Shown: piece by piece, positions 45,128 to 54,268 of the stretch
Position numbering within the stretch: position 1 is the stretch's first letter
Layout of the letters: each line of letters begins with the position of its first letter
Assembly (NCBI GenBank): GCA_037131955.1
Contig: JBAXQC010000002.1
Coordinates: 1-64,000 of the forward strand
From: CAIMMJ01 sp037131955
GTDB taxonomy: Bacteria; Bacteroidota; Bacteroidia; UBA4408
Length of the DNA: 64,000 nucleotides
Direction: 5' to 3'
The notes under the pieces: model-generated
What the model was told of the DNA's origin: nothing
The model's input: only the letters and a program-made list of their open reading frames with translations
Database searches by the model: none
Translations under genes and position numbers: made by a program

Positions 45128-46930
45128 ATGAAACAAATTTTACTTGCCATTTTTGCAGGAACAGTTATTTTTTCTTGTTCAAATCCTGTTCAAAAATCTC
45201 AAAATCAAGATGCAGAAATAACTATTTTTTTTGATTCGGTATTTGATGATCACCTGAGCCGAGACCCAGAATATCAAACAGTTTTAGGAGATAAAAGCCA
45301 GTATGATAAGTGGAATGACATCTCTGATGAAAAGGCTATTGAAGAAAATCAAAGGGTAATAAATATGCTCAAGATTTTTCTTAACCGATTTAATAGAAGC
45401 AATTTAACAGGTACATCCTTGGTAAGTTATGATTTGTTTGTGCAAGAATGCGAAGAAAAAATTGAATCTTTCCCTTATAGATTTCATAAATATTTCTTAA
45501 ATCAAATGGAGGGTAAACACTCTTCTGTTCCTTCGTTTTTAATAAATATGCATACCATTGGTAATAAAAAGGAAGCAGAAGATTATCTTTCAAGACTAAA
45601 TGGAATTCCTCATCATTTTAGACAATTGTTAGAATTGATGAAGATCTCTGAATCAAAAGGAATTATCCCTCCAAAGTTTGTTTTCCCAAGAGTGCTCGAC
45701 GATTCAAAAAATTTAATGCTTGGTTTCCCTTTTGAAAAATCAAAAATAACATCACCACTCTACGAAGACTTTTCATCTAAAATTAATAAAATAGAATTAA
45801 GTAGTGCAGAAAAAAAAGAGTTGCTTAATTTTGCAGAAAAAGCCTTGATTGACAGTTTAAAGCCAGCCTACGAAAATTTAATGGTGTATTGGAAAGAGCT
45901 AGAAAAAAAGGCAAATGAAGACGACGGTTGTTGGAAATTTCCTGATGGTGGAAAATTCTATGCCGTTTCATTAAAACAAACTACTACAACTTCACTTTCG
46001 CCAGAAGAAATTCACCGTTTAGGCATTGACGAAGTAAAAAGAATACATGCAGAAATGGAGGTAATAAAAGAAAAAGTTGGCTTTAAGGGCACGCTATTAG
46101 AGTTTTTTAATTTTATGAGAACGGATAAACGGTTTTATTTTTCTAACGACGAAAAAGGTAAAAAAGCTTATGTTGACGAGGCAAATAAAATAATTGAAGG
46201 CATGAGATTAAAATTGGATGATTTGTTTTTAACAAAGCCTAAAGCTAATCTTGTGGTAAAACCGGTTGAGGCATACAGAGAAAAATCTGCCGGAGGTGCA
46301 TTTTACGAAGAGCCTGCATTAGATGGTTCAAGGCCCGGAAGATATTATATAAATTTATTTACTTTATCTGATCAGCCAATTTATCAAATGGAAGCATTGG
46401 CTTACCACGAGGCAATTCCCGGACATCACATGCAAATTGCTATTGCTCAAGAATTAAAAAACTTGCCAAAATTTAGGAAGTTGGGCGGAAATACAGCTTA
46501 TGTAGAAGGTTGGGCCTTGTATTCGGAATTAATACCTAAAGAAATTGGTTTCTATCAAGATGCATACTCAGATTTTGGAAGACTTGCCATGGAAGTTTTC
46601 AGAGCTTCAAGATTAGTTATTGATACAGGTATTCATTACAAAAAATGGACCCGTAAACAAGCCTTGCAATACATGATAGAAAATACTCCAAATCCTGAAG
46701 GCGATTGCTCCAAAGAAATTGATAGGTATATTGTTTGGCCATCACAAGCAACAGGATATAAGGTAGGGATGGTAACAATTTTGAAGCTTCGTGAAAGATG
46801 CAAAAAACAATTGGGAGATAAATTTAACATCAAAGAATTTCACGATGTGGTATTGACGAACGGTCCGGTTCCATTAAACATATTAGAGAACCTAGTTAAT
46901 GAATACATCAGTTCTAAAATATCAAGTTAA
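45128..46930 (+). CDS. DUF885 lipoprotein, putative metallopeptidase
   Basis: The 600-residue protein begins with a lipoprotein signal (lipobox IFSC, Cys17). The DUF885 fold is all-helical and related to M32/M3-type metallopeptidases; the zinc motif is HEAIPGHHMQ, with the downstream YVEGWALYSE supplying a further ligand. Such proteins are thought to be envelope peptidases. It is a single-gene unit with its own promoter and terminator. Confidence 0.93.
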   Translation: MKQILLAIFAGTVIFSCSNPVQKSQNQDAEITIFFDSVFDDHLSRDPEYQTVLGDKSQYDKWNDISDEKAIEENQRVINMLKIFLNRFNRSNLTGTSLVSYDLFVQECEEKIESFPYRFHKYFLNQMEGKHSSVPSFLINMHTIGNKKEAEDYLSRLNGIPHHFRQLLELMKISESKGIIPPKFVFPRVLDDSKNLMLGFPFEKSKITSPLYEDFSSKINKIELSSAEKKELLNFAEKALIDSLKPAYENLMVYWKELEKKANEDDGCWKFPDGGKFYAVSLKQTTTTSLSPEEIHRLGIDEVKRIHAEMEVIKEKVGFKGTLLEFFNFMRTDKRFYFSNDEKGKKAYVDEANKIIEGMRLKLDDLFLTKPKANLVVKPVEAYREKSAGGAFYEEPALDGSRPGRYYINLFTLSDQPIYQMEALAYHEAIPGHHMQIAIAQELKNLPKFRKLGGNTAYVEGWALYSELIPKEIGFYQDAYSDFGRLAMEVFRASRLVIDTGIHYKKWTRKQALQYMIENTPNPEGDCSKEIDRYIVWPSQATGYKVGMVTILKLRERCKKQLGDKFNIKEFHDVVLTNGPVPLNILENLVNEYISSKISS

Positions 46931-46982
46931 TCTTTACCTCGAATAAAAATTTGAAGCAATTAATTTAGTGATGTAAGAAGTT

Positions 46983-47010
46983 TGCACACTATCTTTGATT
47001 GTGCATTTTT
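46983..47010 (+). terminator. intrinsic terminator after the DUF885 gene
   Basis: TGCACA (46983-46988) pairs with TGTGCA (47000-47005) around an 11-nt loop and is followed by TTTTT. The stem is short. The remaining ~130 nt up to the ftsY stop codon show nothing else. Confidence 0.5.
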
Positions 47011-47138
47011 GGTAGATGGATTGAAATAGATGCAAAAAAATATGGATTGCCTAAGAAAGGGAATAGAATTTATCTATGATGCTTTTGTTTTTTTTAGTTG
47101 TTAGGTAAAAAATTTAAATGCAGTTATAAAAATAAGCC

Positions 47139-48095
47139 TTATTCCTTAAACAAAGAATCTACAAACTCATATTTGTTAAACACTTGCAAGTCGTTTATTT
47201 TTTCGCCAACGCCAATGTATTTAACCGGAATTTTAAATTCGTCAGAAATACCAATAACAACGCCACCCTTTGCTGTTCCATCTAATTTGGTAAGTGCCAG
47301 TGCTGTTACATCTGTGGCCGCTGTAAATTGTCTACATTGTTCAATAGCATTTTGCCCTGTAGAGGCATCTAACACCAATAAAACTTCGTGGGGTGCATTG
47401 GGCAATACTTTTTGCATCACTCGTTTTATTTTTGAAAGTTCGTTCATTAAATTCACTTTATTGTGCAATCTTCCTGCAGTATCAATTATTACCACATCGG
47501 CATTTATTGCTACTGCATGTGCCACCGAATCATAAGCTACTGCTGCGGGGTCGGCATTCATGCCTTGCGAAACAAAAGCAACATCAGCACGTTTGCTCCA
47601 TATTTCTAACTGGTCAACTGCTGCAGCCCTAAAAGTGTCGGCTGCACCCAACACTACTTTTTTTCCTTTGCTTTTTAGCTGGTGTGCAAGTTTACCAATA
47701 GTGGTAGTTTTTCCAACGCCGTTAACACCTACAACCATTATTACATAGGGTGTTCCGGCAGTATCTGGTATTTCTATATCTGACACATCACTAGAATTAT
47801 TTTCTTCTAAAAGACTACTTATTTCTTCTTTTAAAATTTTATTTAACTCTCCTGTACCAAGGTATTTATTTTTAGAAACTCGGTTTTCTATGCGTTCAAT
47901 AATTTTTAGCGTAGTTGTAACGCCAACGTCTGACGTTATTAAAATTTCTTCTAAATTATCTAAAACTTCGGCATCTACTTCCGACTTTCCAAGAACTGCT
48001 TTTGCAATTTTCGAGAAAAAACTTTCTTTGGTTTTCTCGAGTCCTTTGTCTAAACTTTCTTTTTTTTCTTTGGAGAAAAAACTAAATAAGCCCAT
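47139..48095 (-). CDS. ftsY: signal recognition particle receptor FtsY
   Basis: FtsY is the membrane receptor GTPase that receives ribosome-SRP complexes. The 318 residues have a short basic/amphipathic N-terminus, the N helical bundle (~25-100) and the G domain: GVNGVGKT at 123-130, DTFRAAAVDQLE, DTAGRLHNKVNLM and TKLDGTAKGG. The acidic A domain of enterobacterial FtsY is absent, as usual in this phylum. Its RNA partner is encoded at 29181-29283. Confidence 0.97.
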   Translation of the reverse strand: MGLFSFFSKEKKESLDKGLEKTKESFFSKIAKAVLGKSEVDAEVLDNLEEILITSDVGVTTTLKIIERIENRVSKNKYLGTGELNKILKEEISSLLEENNSSDVSDIEIPDTAGTPYVIMVVGVNGVGKTTTIGKLAHQLKSKGKKVVLGAADTFRAAAVDQLEIWSKRADVAFVSQGMNADPAAVAYDSVAHAVAINADVVIIDTAGRLHNKVNLMNELSKIKRVMQKVLPNAPHEVLLVLDASTGQNAIEQCRQFTAATDVTALALTKLDGTAKGGVVIGISDEFKIPVKYIGVGEKINDLQVFNKYEFVDSLFKE

Positions 48096-48175
48096 TTGTA
48101 TGTTGTTCTAATTAAGGTTAAAAAGATAGTGGATAAATATTTAGGTTCGCAGAATAAAGCAAAGTGTTACGTTTT

Positions 48176-48673
48176 TTATCTGTTTAAAATCTGTTCTTTA
48201 CAGGAAATCATAAAAAGAGCAGTTTGTGCAGCCTCAATTCCTTTATTACCGCAAACTCCACCGCATCTATCTAGCGCTTGTTGATGTGTGTTTGTAGTAA
48301 GAACACCAAAAACTACAGGTCTGTTAAACTTTAAGTTTAAATCCATTATACCTTGCGTTGCACCATTACAAATAAAATCAAAGTGTTTGGTATCTCCTTG
48401 AATTACGCAACCTAAACATATTACTGCATCTGCCTGTGCATATTCTAAAAGGTATTGTGCACCCAATGCCAATTCAAATGCACCAGGAACTTCTATTTCT
48501 AAGATATTGTGCTTTTCTATTTTATTTTCTAGCAATTGTGCAACTGCACCATCTTTTAGTGCATAAGTAATTTCTTTGTTCCAATTTGCATACACCACTC
48601 CAATTTTTAACCGAGAAGGTTTTAAAAGATTTACAGTAGATACAATAGATAGGTTCTTTAGTTCTGTTGCCAT
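48176..48673 (-). CDS. ribH: 6,7-dimethyl-8-ribityllumazine synthase
   Basis: RibH makes the lumazine precursor of riboflavin and forms large shells. The 165 residues show the substrate loops VYANWN and PGAFELALGAQYLL, the QGDTKHFDFICNG motif with the catalytic His, and GVLTTNTHQQALDR. The ATG at 48673 is preceded immediately by the U tract of a terminator hairpin (48674-48699), leaving no untranslated leader of its own. Confidence 0.96.
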   Translation of the reverse strand: MATELKNLSIVSTVNLLKPSRLKIGVVYANWNKEITYALKDGAVAQLLENKIEKHNILEIEVPGAFELALGAQYLLEYAQADAVICLGCVIQGDTKHFDFICNGATQGIMDLNLKFNRPVVFGVLTTNTHQQALDRCGGVCGNKGIEAAQTALFMISCKEQILNR

Positions 48674-48699
48674 AAAAAAAAGCCGCTTATTGCGGCTTT
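48674..48699 (-). terminator. intrinsic terminator abutting the ribH start codon
   Basis: On the minus strand AAAGCCGC pairs with GCGGCTTT around the loop AATAA, followed by a T run (eight T, 48674-48681) that ends at the base before the ribH ATG. It begins 11 nt after the stop codon of the TPR gene. It either ends the TPR transcript or acts as a read-through control for ribH. Confidence 0.85.
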
Positions 48700-48709
48700 A
48701 ATTGCTTTG

Positions 48710-49399
48710 TTAATTTCCTTTTAATGCTTTTACTCTTGCAATATATTTTTCGATTTCTCTTCCTTCGGTTGAAGTAACGTAATCTGATTTAATTTGCTCA
48801 TAAACTTTTAAGGCGATGTCGTAGTTTTTTAAGTCTTCGTAAACGCCACCAGCTTTCATTAAGTAAAGAGGAGTTGTAAATTTGTTTTCGTTCATTTTTG
48901 CTGCTTTTAAATACAGAGCAACAGCATCTTCTTGTTTGCCCATTTCTAAAGTTGCATCACCCATTGCACCTGTAGCTACAGGCCCAAGCACTTCGCTATC
49001 GGTATCAAATTGTTTGAGTTCAGAAATTGCATCCTCAAATTTACCTTTCTTTAAATAGCAAACGCCTAAATAGTAGTGTGCTAAATTTGCAGATTTTGTA
49101 ACTCCATAATCTTCGGCAATAGTTTTAAAACCAGGGTTGTTTCCATCTCCGTTAATTGCTTTGTCTAGGGAGTCATTTTCAAAATATTGTTGAGCAACAA
49201 ACATTTTAGATTGAGCTTCTTCTTCTTGTGGAGCCACATAAAGTTTATCCCAAGCAAAATATCCTGTTACCACTAAAATAATTCCGGCAGCGATTATTGC
49301 AAGGCTTTTTTTGTTTTCTTCTATGTATAGTTCAGTTTTTGAGTAAGCGTGTTGAACATCTACTAGTATTTCGTCTTTTTCTTCTATTTGTTTTGACAT
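48710..49399 (-). CDS. membrane-anchored tetratricopeptide repeat protein
   Basis: The 229 residues have a charged N-terminus, one membrane segment (~33-52) and then TPR helices (ANLAHYYLGVCYLKKGKFEDAISEL, TLEMGKQEDAVALYLKAA, YDIALKVYEQI). The layout resembles YfgM/BepA-partner-type ancillary proteins of the Sec translocon. It probably acts as a periplasmic chaperone-like scaffold. It has a consensus promoter at 49419-49449. Confidence 0.88.
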   Translation of the reverse strand: MSKQIEEKDEILVDVQHAYSKTELYIEENKKSLAIIAAGIILVVTGYFAWDKLYVAPQEEEAQSKMFVAQQYFENDSLDKAINGDGNNPGFKTIAEDYGVTKSANLAHYYLGVCYLKKGKFEDAISELKQFDTDSEVLGPVATGAMGDATLEMGKQEDAVALYLKAAKMNENKFTTPLYLMKAGGVYEDLKNYDIALKVYEQIKSDYVTSTEGREIEKYIARVKALKGN

Positions 49400-49418
49400 A
49401 GCATTATTTTGCGGAGTG

Positions 49419-49449
49419 CAAAGGTAGTTTATTTCGTTTTTTTTGCAAA
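49419..49449 (-). promoter_or_regulatory. consensus promoter TTTG-N19-TACCTTTG
   Basis: On the minus strand TTTG (49446-49449) and TACCTTTG (49419-49426) are separated by exactly 19 nt, the full Bacteroidota consensus. It drives the TPR gene and, by read-through, possibly ribH. Confidence 0.8.
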
Positions 49450-49491
49450 TTTTTTATTCGATTTCAAACCATTGAAAATCAGTTATCTGAG

Positions 49492-51255
49492 TTAAGTAAC
49501 TTTTTCTTTGTTCCTGGAGCGTTCCCCAATTTGTTGTCTCCACATGGCGTAATACAATCCTTTTTCTTCTATAAGTTCTTCGTGCTTTCCTTCTTCCACC
49601 ACATGGCCTTTTTCTAAAACAATAATTTTATCGGCATGCATTATAGTTGATAATCTATGTGCAATAAGCACGGTAATATGATTTGGAGTAGATGACAATT
49701 GCCTGATTGTGCTGCTAATTTCTTCTTCAGTTATAGAATCTAATGCAGAGGTAGCCTCATCAAAAACTAGTAAAGAAGGTTTTCTTAGCAATGCTCTGGC
49801 AATAGATAAGCGTTGTTTTTCTCCGCCCGAAACTTTTACTCCGCCCTCGCCAATAATAGTATCTAATCCTTTATCTGCACGGGCCAATAAATTATCGCAA
49901 GCGGCTTTTTTTAAAACATCTAAACATTCTTCGTTGCTTGCGCCAGGTTTCACAAATTGAAGATTTTCTTTTATGGTGCCGCTAAACAATTGTGTGTCTT
50001 GCGTTACAAAGCCAATTTGCTCTCTAAATCTATCAAAGTCTATGCTATTGCCATTGTTACCATTTATTAAAATTTCTCCTTCTTGCGGTTGATATAAACC
50101 CACTAACATTTTTACCATAGTTGTTTTTCCAGAGCCCGATGGACCAACAAATGCAATGGTCTGTCCACGATTAACGGTAAAGTTAACGTTGTTTAAAGCA
50201 GCATGATTGCTTTGCTGGTGTTTAAAACTTACATTGTTGAATTGTAAATTTTCTATTTGGTTGATGGTAATTGGATTTTTAGGTTTTGCTTCAACAGGAA
50301 TGCTAATAATGTCCTGAAAATTTTGAAGAGAAACTTCAGCTTCACGGTAAACATTTATTATGTTTCCTAACTCTTGCAATGGGCCAAAAATAAAAAAGGA
50401 ATAAATCTGTAAAGAAAATAATTGACCAAGCGTAAGTTTGTCTTGAAAGATGAGATACAACAGAAGAAATAAAATGCAGCTTCGTAAAAAATTTACAAAG
50501 GTGCCTTGTATAAAACTTATACTTCTGATGTAGCGAACTTTTTTTAGTTCTAGTGCAAGAATTTTTGTTGTTGTTCCGTTTAATCTATCAATTTCTTGTT
50601 TTGCTAAGCCAAGACTTTTAACCAACTCAATGTTCCTGAGCGATTCTGTGGTAGAACCTGCAAGAGCTGTAGTTTCTGATACAATGTTTTTTTGAATTGT
50701 TTTTATTTTTTTGCTCAATACACTGCTTATCCAGCCCAACAAAGGCACAGCGGCAAAATAAACTGGTGCAATGGCCCAATGTATGCTAAAGGCATAAACC
50801 ATTACAAATATAATTCCAACAACACTTGTAAATAAAATACTTACAAACGATGAAATTAAGCGTTCTACGTCTGTTCTTACTTTTTGTAATTTTCCCAAAG
50901 TTTCTCCACTACGTTGGTCTTCAAACTGCTGATAAGGGAGTTGCAGAGAATGTTTAAGCCCATCGGAATAAATTTGTGCACCTAATTGTTGTGTTATCAC
51001 ATTTACAAAATAATCCTGGAAGTTTTTTGCAATTCTACTAATCATTGCAGCACCCATTGATAGTAGAATTAAAAATCCAATGCCTTTTATATACTCTTCA
51101 TTTGTAAATTTTTTTGGAGAAAAGGCATATTCATCAACAATTTTTTTAAAAACGTAAGGATCTAACAGAGAAAATATTTGATTAATTGCAGCAAGAGTAA
51201 GAGCTAAAGCAATTAATTTCCAATAATTTTTTAGGTAAGTATAGAGAATTTTCAT
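49492..51255 (-). CDS. MsbA-like ABC exporter (permease-ATPase half transporter)
   Basis: The 587 residues have six membrane segments (~1-310) and a C-terminal nucleotide-binding domain: Walker A GPSGSGKTTMV, Q-loop GFVTQDTQLF, signature VSGGEKQR, Walker B LLVFDEATSALD and the H-loop AHRLST. It works as a homodimer or heterodimer exporting a lipid, peptide or drug. No adjacent gene fixes the substrate. Confidence 0.93.
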   Translation of the reverse strand: MKILYTYLKNYWKLIALALTLAAINQIFSLLDPYVFKKIVDEYAFSPKKFTNEEYIKGIGFLILLSMGAAMISRIAKNFQDYFVNVITQQLGAQIYSDGLKHSLQLPYQQFEDQRSGETLGKLQKVRTDVERLISSFVSILFTSVVGIIFVMVYAFSIHWAIAPVYFAAVPLLGWISSVLSKKIKTIQKNIVSETTALAGSTTESLRNIELVKSLGLAKQEIDRLNGTTTKILALELKKVRYIRSISFIQGTFVNFLRSCILFLLLYLIFQDKLTLGQLFSLQIYSFFIFGPLQELGNIINVYREAEVSLQNFQDIISIPVEAKPKNPITINQIENLQFNNVSFKHQQSNHAALNNVNFTVNRGQTIAFVGPSGSGKTTMVKMLVGLYQPQEGEILINGNNGNSIDFDRFREQIGFVTQDTQLFSGTIKENLQFVKPGASNEECLDVLKKAACDNLLARADKGLDTIIGEGGVKVSGGEKQRLSIARALLRKPSLLVFDEATSALDSITEEEISSTIRQLSSTPNHITVLIAHRLSTIMHADKIIVLEKGHVVEEGKHEELIEEKGLYYAMWRQQIGERSRNKEKVT

Positions 51256-51442
51256 AGTGTTGTTTAGGATTGTTTTGACATTTTTCTAACCTTTAAAATG
51301 CAAAAGATGTACAAAATTAGTAATAATAAATTAGTTTTAATGTTTGAACATTGAAATTGAAATTTTATTTGTTTTATTAAGGTTATAATAAATTTATTGG
51401 TTATGATAATATAAATCTGAACTAAATTATAACATTATTAAT

Positions 51443-51450
51443 TATATTTG
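51443..51450 (+). promoter_or_regulatory. -7 promoter element TATATTTG of the toxin-antitoxin locus
   Basis: A perfect TAnnTTTG, 20 nt before the antitoxin ATG. The other ~190 nt of the gap to the ABC exporter are A/T-rich, with no feature seen. Confidence 0.55.
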
Positions 51451-51470
51451 ACAGAATAAAAAATAAAACA

Positions 51471-51710
51471 ATGTTGACGCTAAACACTATAATAAAAGAG
51501 ATGAAAGATGTGCCAATTGTTAGACTGGAAGAGCTTTATGAATTTGTACATTCATTAACACCAAAAACAAAACAAACGGAAACCATAAGAAAGAAAATTT
51601 TATCTTTTGGTGGAGCATTTAACGATATGACAAATAAAGACTATACGGATTATTTTAACCATACAAAGAAATCAAGAAGTAAACTCTTTGACCGCAACGT
51701 TGATTTATGA
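51471..51710 (+). CDS. antitoxin of a VapBC-type pair
   Basis: The 79-residue acidic/basic mixed protein has a helical N-terminal part (IIKEMKDVPIVRLEELYEFVHSL) and a C-terminal toxin-binding-like tail (FNDMTNKDYTDYFNHTKKSR ... LFDR). Its stop overlaps the PIN gene start as ATGA, the typical order for a VapB-like antitoxin. It would neutralise the PIN RNase and repress the pair. No DNA-binding fold is recognised with certainty. Confidence 0.75.
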   Translation: MLTLNTIIKEMKDVPIVRLEELYEFVHSLTPKTKQTETIRKKILSFGGAFNDMTNKDYTDYFNHTKKSRSKLFDRNVDL

Positions 51711-52110
51711 AACCTTCAATATTAGACACAGATATACTTTCGGAGTTTTTGCGTGGAAATCCAAAAGTAATATCAAAGTAGATTTATACTTGAAAGAGTT
51801 TGGGTACATAAATTTAAGTATTATCACTTATTATGAAATTCTTAATGGGCTTTTATTTAAAGACGCTAGAAAACAATTGGTTCGGTTTGAAGAATTTGTA
51901 GAATTAAACAAAGTTATTTCATTGACACTACAAATGGCAAAAACTGCTGCATTTATTCAAAGCGATCTTAGAAAAAAAGGAAGCGAAATAGGGCATACAG
52001 ATACTTTGATTGCAGGCATTTCTATTACAAGTGAATTACAATTGATTACCAATAATACCGAACACTTTAAGCGTATAAAAGGTTTGGAAATTGCTAATTG
52101 GACAAAATAA
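51707..52110 (+). pseudogene. PIN-domain toxin (VapC-like), frameshifted
   Basis: From the ATG at 51707 the frame reads SILDTDILSEFLRGNP, the first acidic motif of a PIN RNase, and stops at the TAG 51779-51781. The remainder continues one frame over: VDLYLKEFGYINLSIITYYE carries the second acidic residue, IGHTDTLIAG the third, and LITNNTEHFKRI the end. One extra A in the AAA run at 51775-51777 would restore a single ~133-residue protein. Either the toxin is inactivated, or a homopolymer sequencing error is present. The antitoxin is intact. Confidence 0.85.
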
Positions 52111-52525
52111 CGGTTCAAAAAATACTACAATCAATAAAAAAGATTTGAAAACAATTGGTTTATTGCTTAGACTTTATAACAATAAAGTTTACAAGAGGAT
52201 TCATTTTTTTTTGATGCGAGGTGCTGATGAAGATCCTAATTTAGGTAAGGAAATAAATTATCAAAAAAGTAAATATTGGTTTAACATTATTTTCGATTCC
52301 AGTCCAAATCCCAAAAGAGATGGAGCAAATAATTATGCTTTGGTTTACAACTATTTTTTTCTCGAAAAAATAAACGAAAAAGAAGAAGTAATTTTCCAAT
52401 ATAGATACAATCCAGCAAAAAAGGAATTTACTTTAATTGACATGAAAACAGGCCAGGTGTTTACAGAAGATTTAAGCGAATTGTCAGATGAATTGTTCCA
52501 AGAATATGAAAACTGCTGCAATTAA
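52091..52525 (+). CDS. hypothetical protein
   Basis: The frame of up to 144 residues begins at a TTG (52091) that overlaps the toxin gene by 20 nt; in-frame alternatives are TTG at 52145 and ATG at 52214. Codon use looks like real genes here. The protein is rich in Tyr, Phe, Asn and Glu (SKYWFNIIFDSSPNPK, ALVYNYFFLEKI, YNPAKKEFTLIDMKTGQVF), with an acidic C-terminus. It could be a small beta-rich protein. I do not recognise a family, and no signal peptide is present. Confidence 0.5.
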   Translation: MLIGQNNGSKNTTINKKDLKTIGLLLRLYNNKVYKRIHFFLMRGADEDPNLGKEINYQKSKYWFNIIFDSSPNPKRDGANNYALVYNYFFLEKINEKEEVIFQYRYNPAKKEFTLIDMKTGQVFTEDLSELSDELFQEYENCCN

Positions 52526-52536
52526 ACATATAGAGA

Positions 52537-53181
52537 TTATTCCAATTTAAATTCCTTCAAAAGCGCTGCTGTTTCTGCCAACATCATTGCTGTAGCGCCC
52601 CACACTTCGTGTCCAAAAAAATCGAAATAAGGTGCATTCACAAATAAATTGGTGCCAGAAAGTTGTATTTTTTTTTCCTTTCTTAGCACTTCATCCATCA
52701 AGAAAAAGTAGGGCACTTCAATAATTTTAAATACCTCTCTTTCCTGAGGTATAAATTCTAGCGTTTCAAATGCAACGGATAAAAAAGGATATACTAAAAA
52801 ATTACTTGGCGGAATGTATAATTCACTGAGCTTGCCCAGCACTTTTATTTGATGAGATTCAATTCCTATTTCCTCTTGAGTTTCTCTGATAGCAGCCTGT
52901 TCAAAGTTAATGTCACCTGGTTCTTTTTTTCCTCCCGGTAAACTTATTTGCCCACTGTGCACTCCATCGTATTCTATTCTTTTGGTTAAAACAAAATGTG
53001 GTACGTTGTTTTTATCCGGAAAAAAAAGCAACATGGTTGCAGCTTCTTTTGCACTTTTTAATTTCTTGGTGTATTCATCAGTTGATTTTCTGTTTATTGG
53101 CGACATTAATTTTTGTGCCTCAAAGCCCGGTAAGGGGTGCATTAATTTATCTTCTAAAAAATTTACAAATTGATTGTACAT
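52537..53181 (-). CDS. Nudix hydrolase, probable CoA pyrophosphatase
   Basis: The 214 residues carry the Nudix box at 83-106 (GGKKEPGD ... REQTEEIG-like: RETQEEIGI), preceded by VLTKRIEYDGVHSGQISLPG, which matches the extra signature of CoA/acyl-CoA pyrophosphatases (CoAse/NUDT7 group). It would cleave CoA to 4'-phosphopantetheine and 3',5'-ADP. It is a single gene with a weak -7-like element (TACTTTTA, 53204-53211). Confidence 0.9.
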   Translation of the reverse strand: MYNQFVNFLEDKLMHPLPGFEAQKLMSPINRKSTDEYTKKLKSAKEAATMLLFFPDKNNVPHFVLTKRIEYDGVHSGQISLPGGKKEPGDINFEQAAIRETQEEIGIESHQIKVLGKLSELYIPPSNFLVYPFLSVAFETLEFIPQEREVFKIIEVPYFFLMDEVLRKEKKIQLSGTNLFVNAPYFDFFGHEVWGATAMMLAETAALLKEFKLE

Positions 53182-53348
53182 CTTGTGCTGAGGAATTTTT
53201 GCCTAAAAGTAATTATATTCATAATTGCTGTGGTGTTTTTTTTAAAACTTGATAAATTCATTGGAAAAAATTAAAAACTTCTTGTTTTACAATAATTAAT
53301 TCTCTCAAAATTCAAAAAAAACGTATTTTTCCAAAATAATTTTTTTTA

Positions 53349-54260
53349 ATGAATCTACTGCGTCAATTGTGTGCCATTAGAGCTACTTCGGGAAATGAAG
53401 TAGTTATGACTTCTTACTTATTGAATTACATCGATAGAGAGAAAAAAAACTGGGCAAGCAAACCCACTATTTTATTTGGTGATGGACTGCAAGACAGTAT
53501 TGTTTTAATTTTTGGAAAACCAAAAACAGCTGTATTTGCTCACATGGACAGTATTGGCTACACTGTTAGATACGGCAATCAATTGGTAAGAATTGGTTCG
53601 CCGCATAACAAAGATGGAGATTTGCTTGTTGGCGAAGACCAAAAGGGAAACATTGAATGTGAGTTTAAACTTGGAAAAGATGGCGAATTGACTTACGATA
53701 ATATCAGGCCATTAGAAACAGGAACTACCTTAACTTATAAACCAGATTTTAGAGAAACCGATGATTTTGTGCAGTGCTGTTATTTGGACAATAGGTTGGG
53801 AATTTATGTTGCATTAAAACTTGCTGAAACAATGGAAAATGGTGCCATTTGTTTTTCTTGTTGGGAGGAACACGGGGGTGGCAGTGCCGAAAACATTGGA
53901 AGAATTTTGTACGAAAAATATCATCTGCGTCAAGCCTTAATTTGTGACATTACTTGGGTTACCGAAGGTGTTAAACACGGAAAAGGTGTTGCCATTAGTA
54001 TAAGAGATTCAGGGATCCCAAGAAGAAGTTATGTGAATAGAATTATTGAAATTGCAAAAAAACATCAAATACCCTATCAATTAGAAGTTGAAGGAAGTGG
54101 TGGCAGTGATGGAAATTCTTTGCAACGCAGTCCATTTCCATTAGACTGGTGCTTTGTTGGTGCACCCGAAGACAACGTTCATACACCCAATGAAATTGTT
54201 CACAAAAACGACATTAAAGCAATGATTCAATTGTACACATATCTAGTAAGAGAATTATAA
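53349..54260 (+). CDS. M42/M20-like metallo-aminopeptidase
   Basis: The 303 residues show the co-catalytic zinc-site pattern of the MH clan: AHMDSIGY (His-x-Asp), CYLDNRLGIYVAL (bridging Asp), EEHGGGSAEN (Glu pair), CDITW, and VHTPNE near the C-terminus (His). It is probably cytosolic, as no signal is present. It begins a four-gene operon; the next gene starts 8 nt later. Sequence features are closer to M42 deblocking aminopeptidases than to M20. Confidence 0.88.
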   Translation: MNLLRQLCAIRATSGNEVVMTSYLLNYIDREKKNWASKPTILFGDGLQDSIVLIFGKPKTAVFAHMDSIGYTVRYGNQLVRIGSPHNKDGDLLVGEDQKGNIECEFKLGKDGELTYDNIRPLETGTTLTYKPDFRETDDFVQCCYLDNRLGIYVALKLAETMENGAICFSCWEEHGGGSAENIGRILYEKYHLRQALICDITWVTEGVKHGKGVAISIRDSGIPRRSYVNRIIEIAKKHQIPYQLEVEGSGGSDGNSLQRSPFPLDWCFVGAPEDNVHTPNEIVHKNDIKAMIQLYTYLVREL

Positions 54261-54268
54261 TAAATAAA

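Noticed and set aside
47098..47535. 145-residue plus-strand frame opposite ftsY
   Set aside because: Its sequence is the shadow of the FtsY G domain on the other strand.
48674..48720. FMN riboswitch before ribH
   Set aside because: The region is too short and shows only a terminator hairpin; none of the conserved FMN-box segments is present.
51775..51781. programmed ribosomal frameshifting in the PIN toxin gene
   Set aside because: The site is only a three-A run without a slippery heptamer or a clear stimulatory structure; mutation or sequencing error is simpler.
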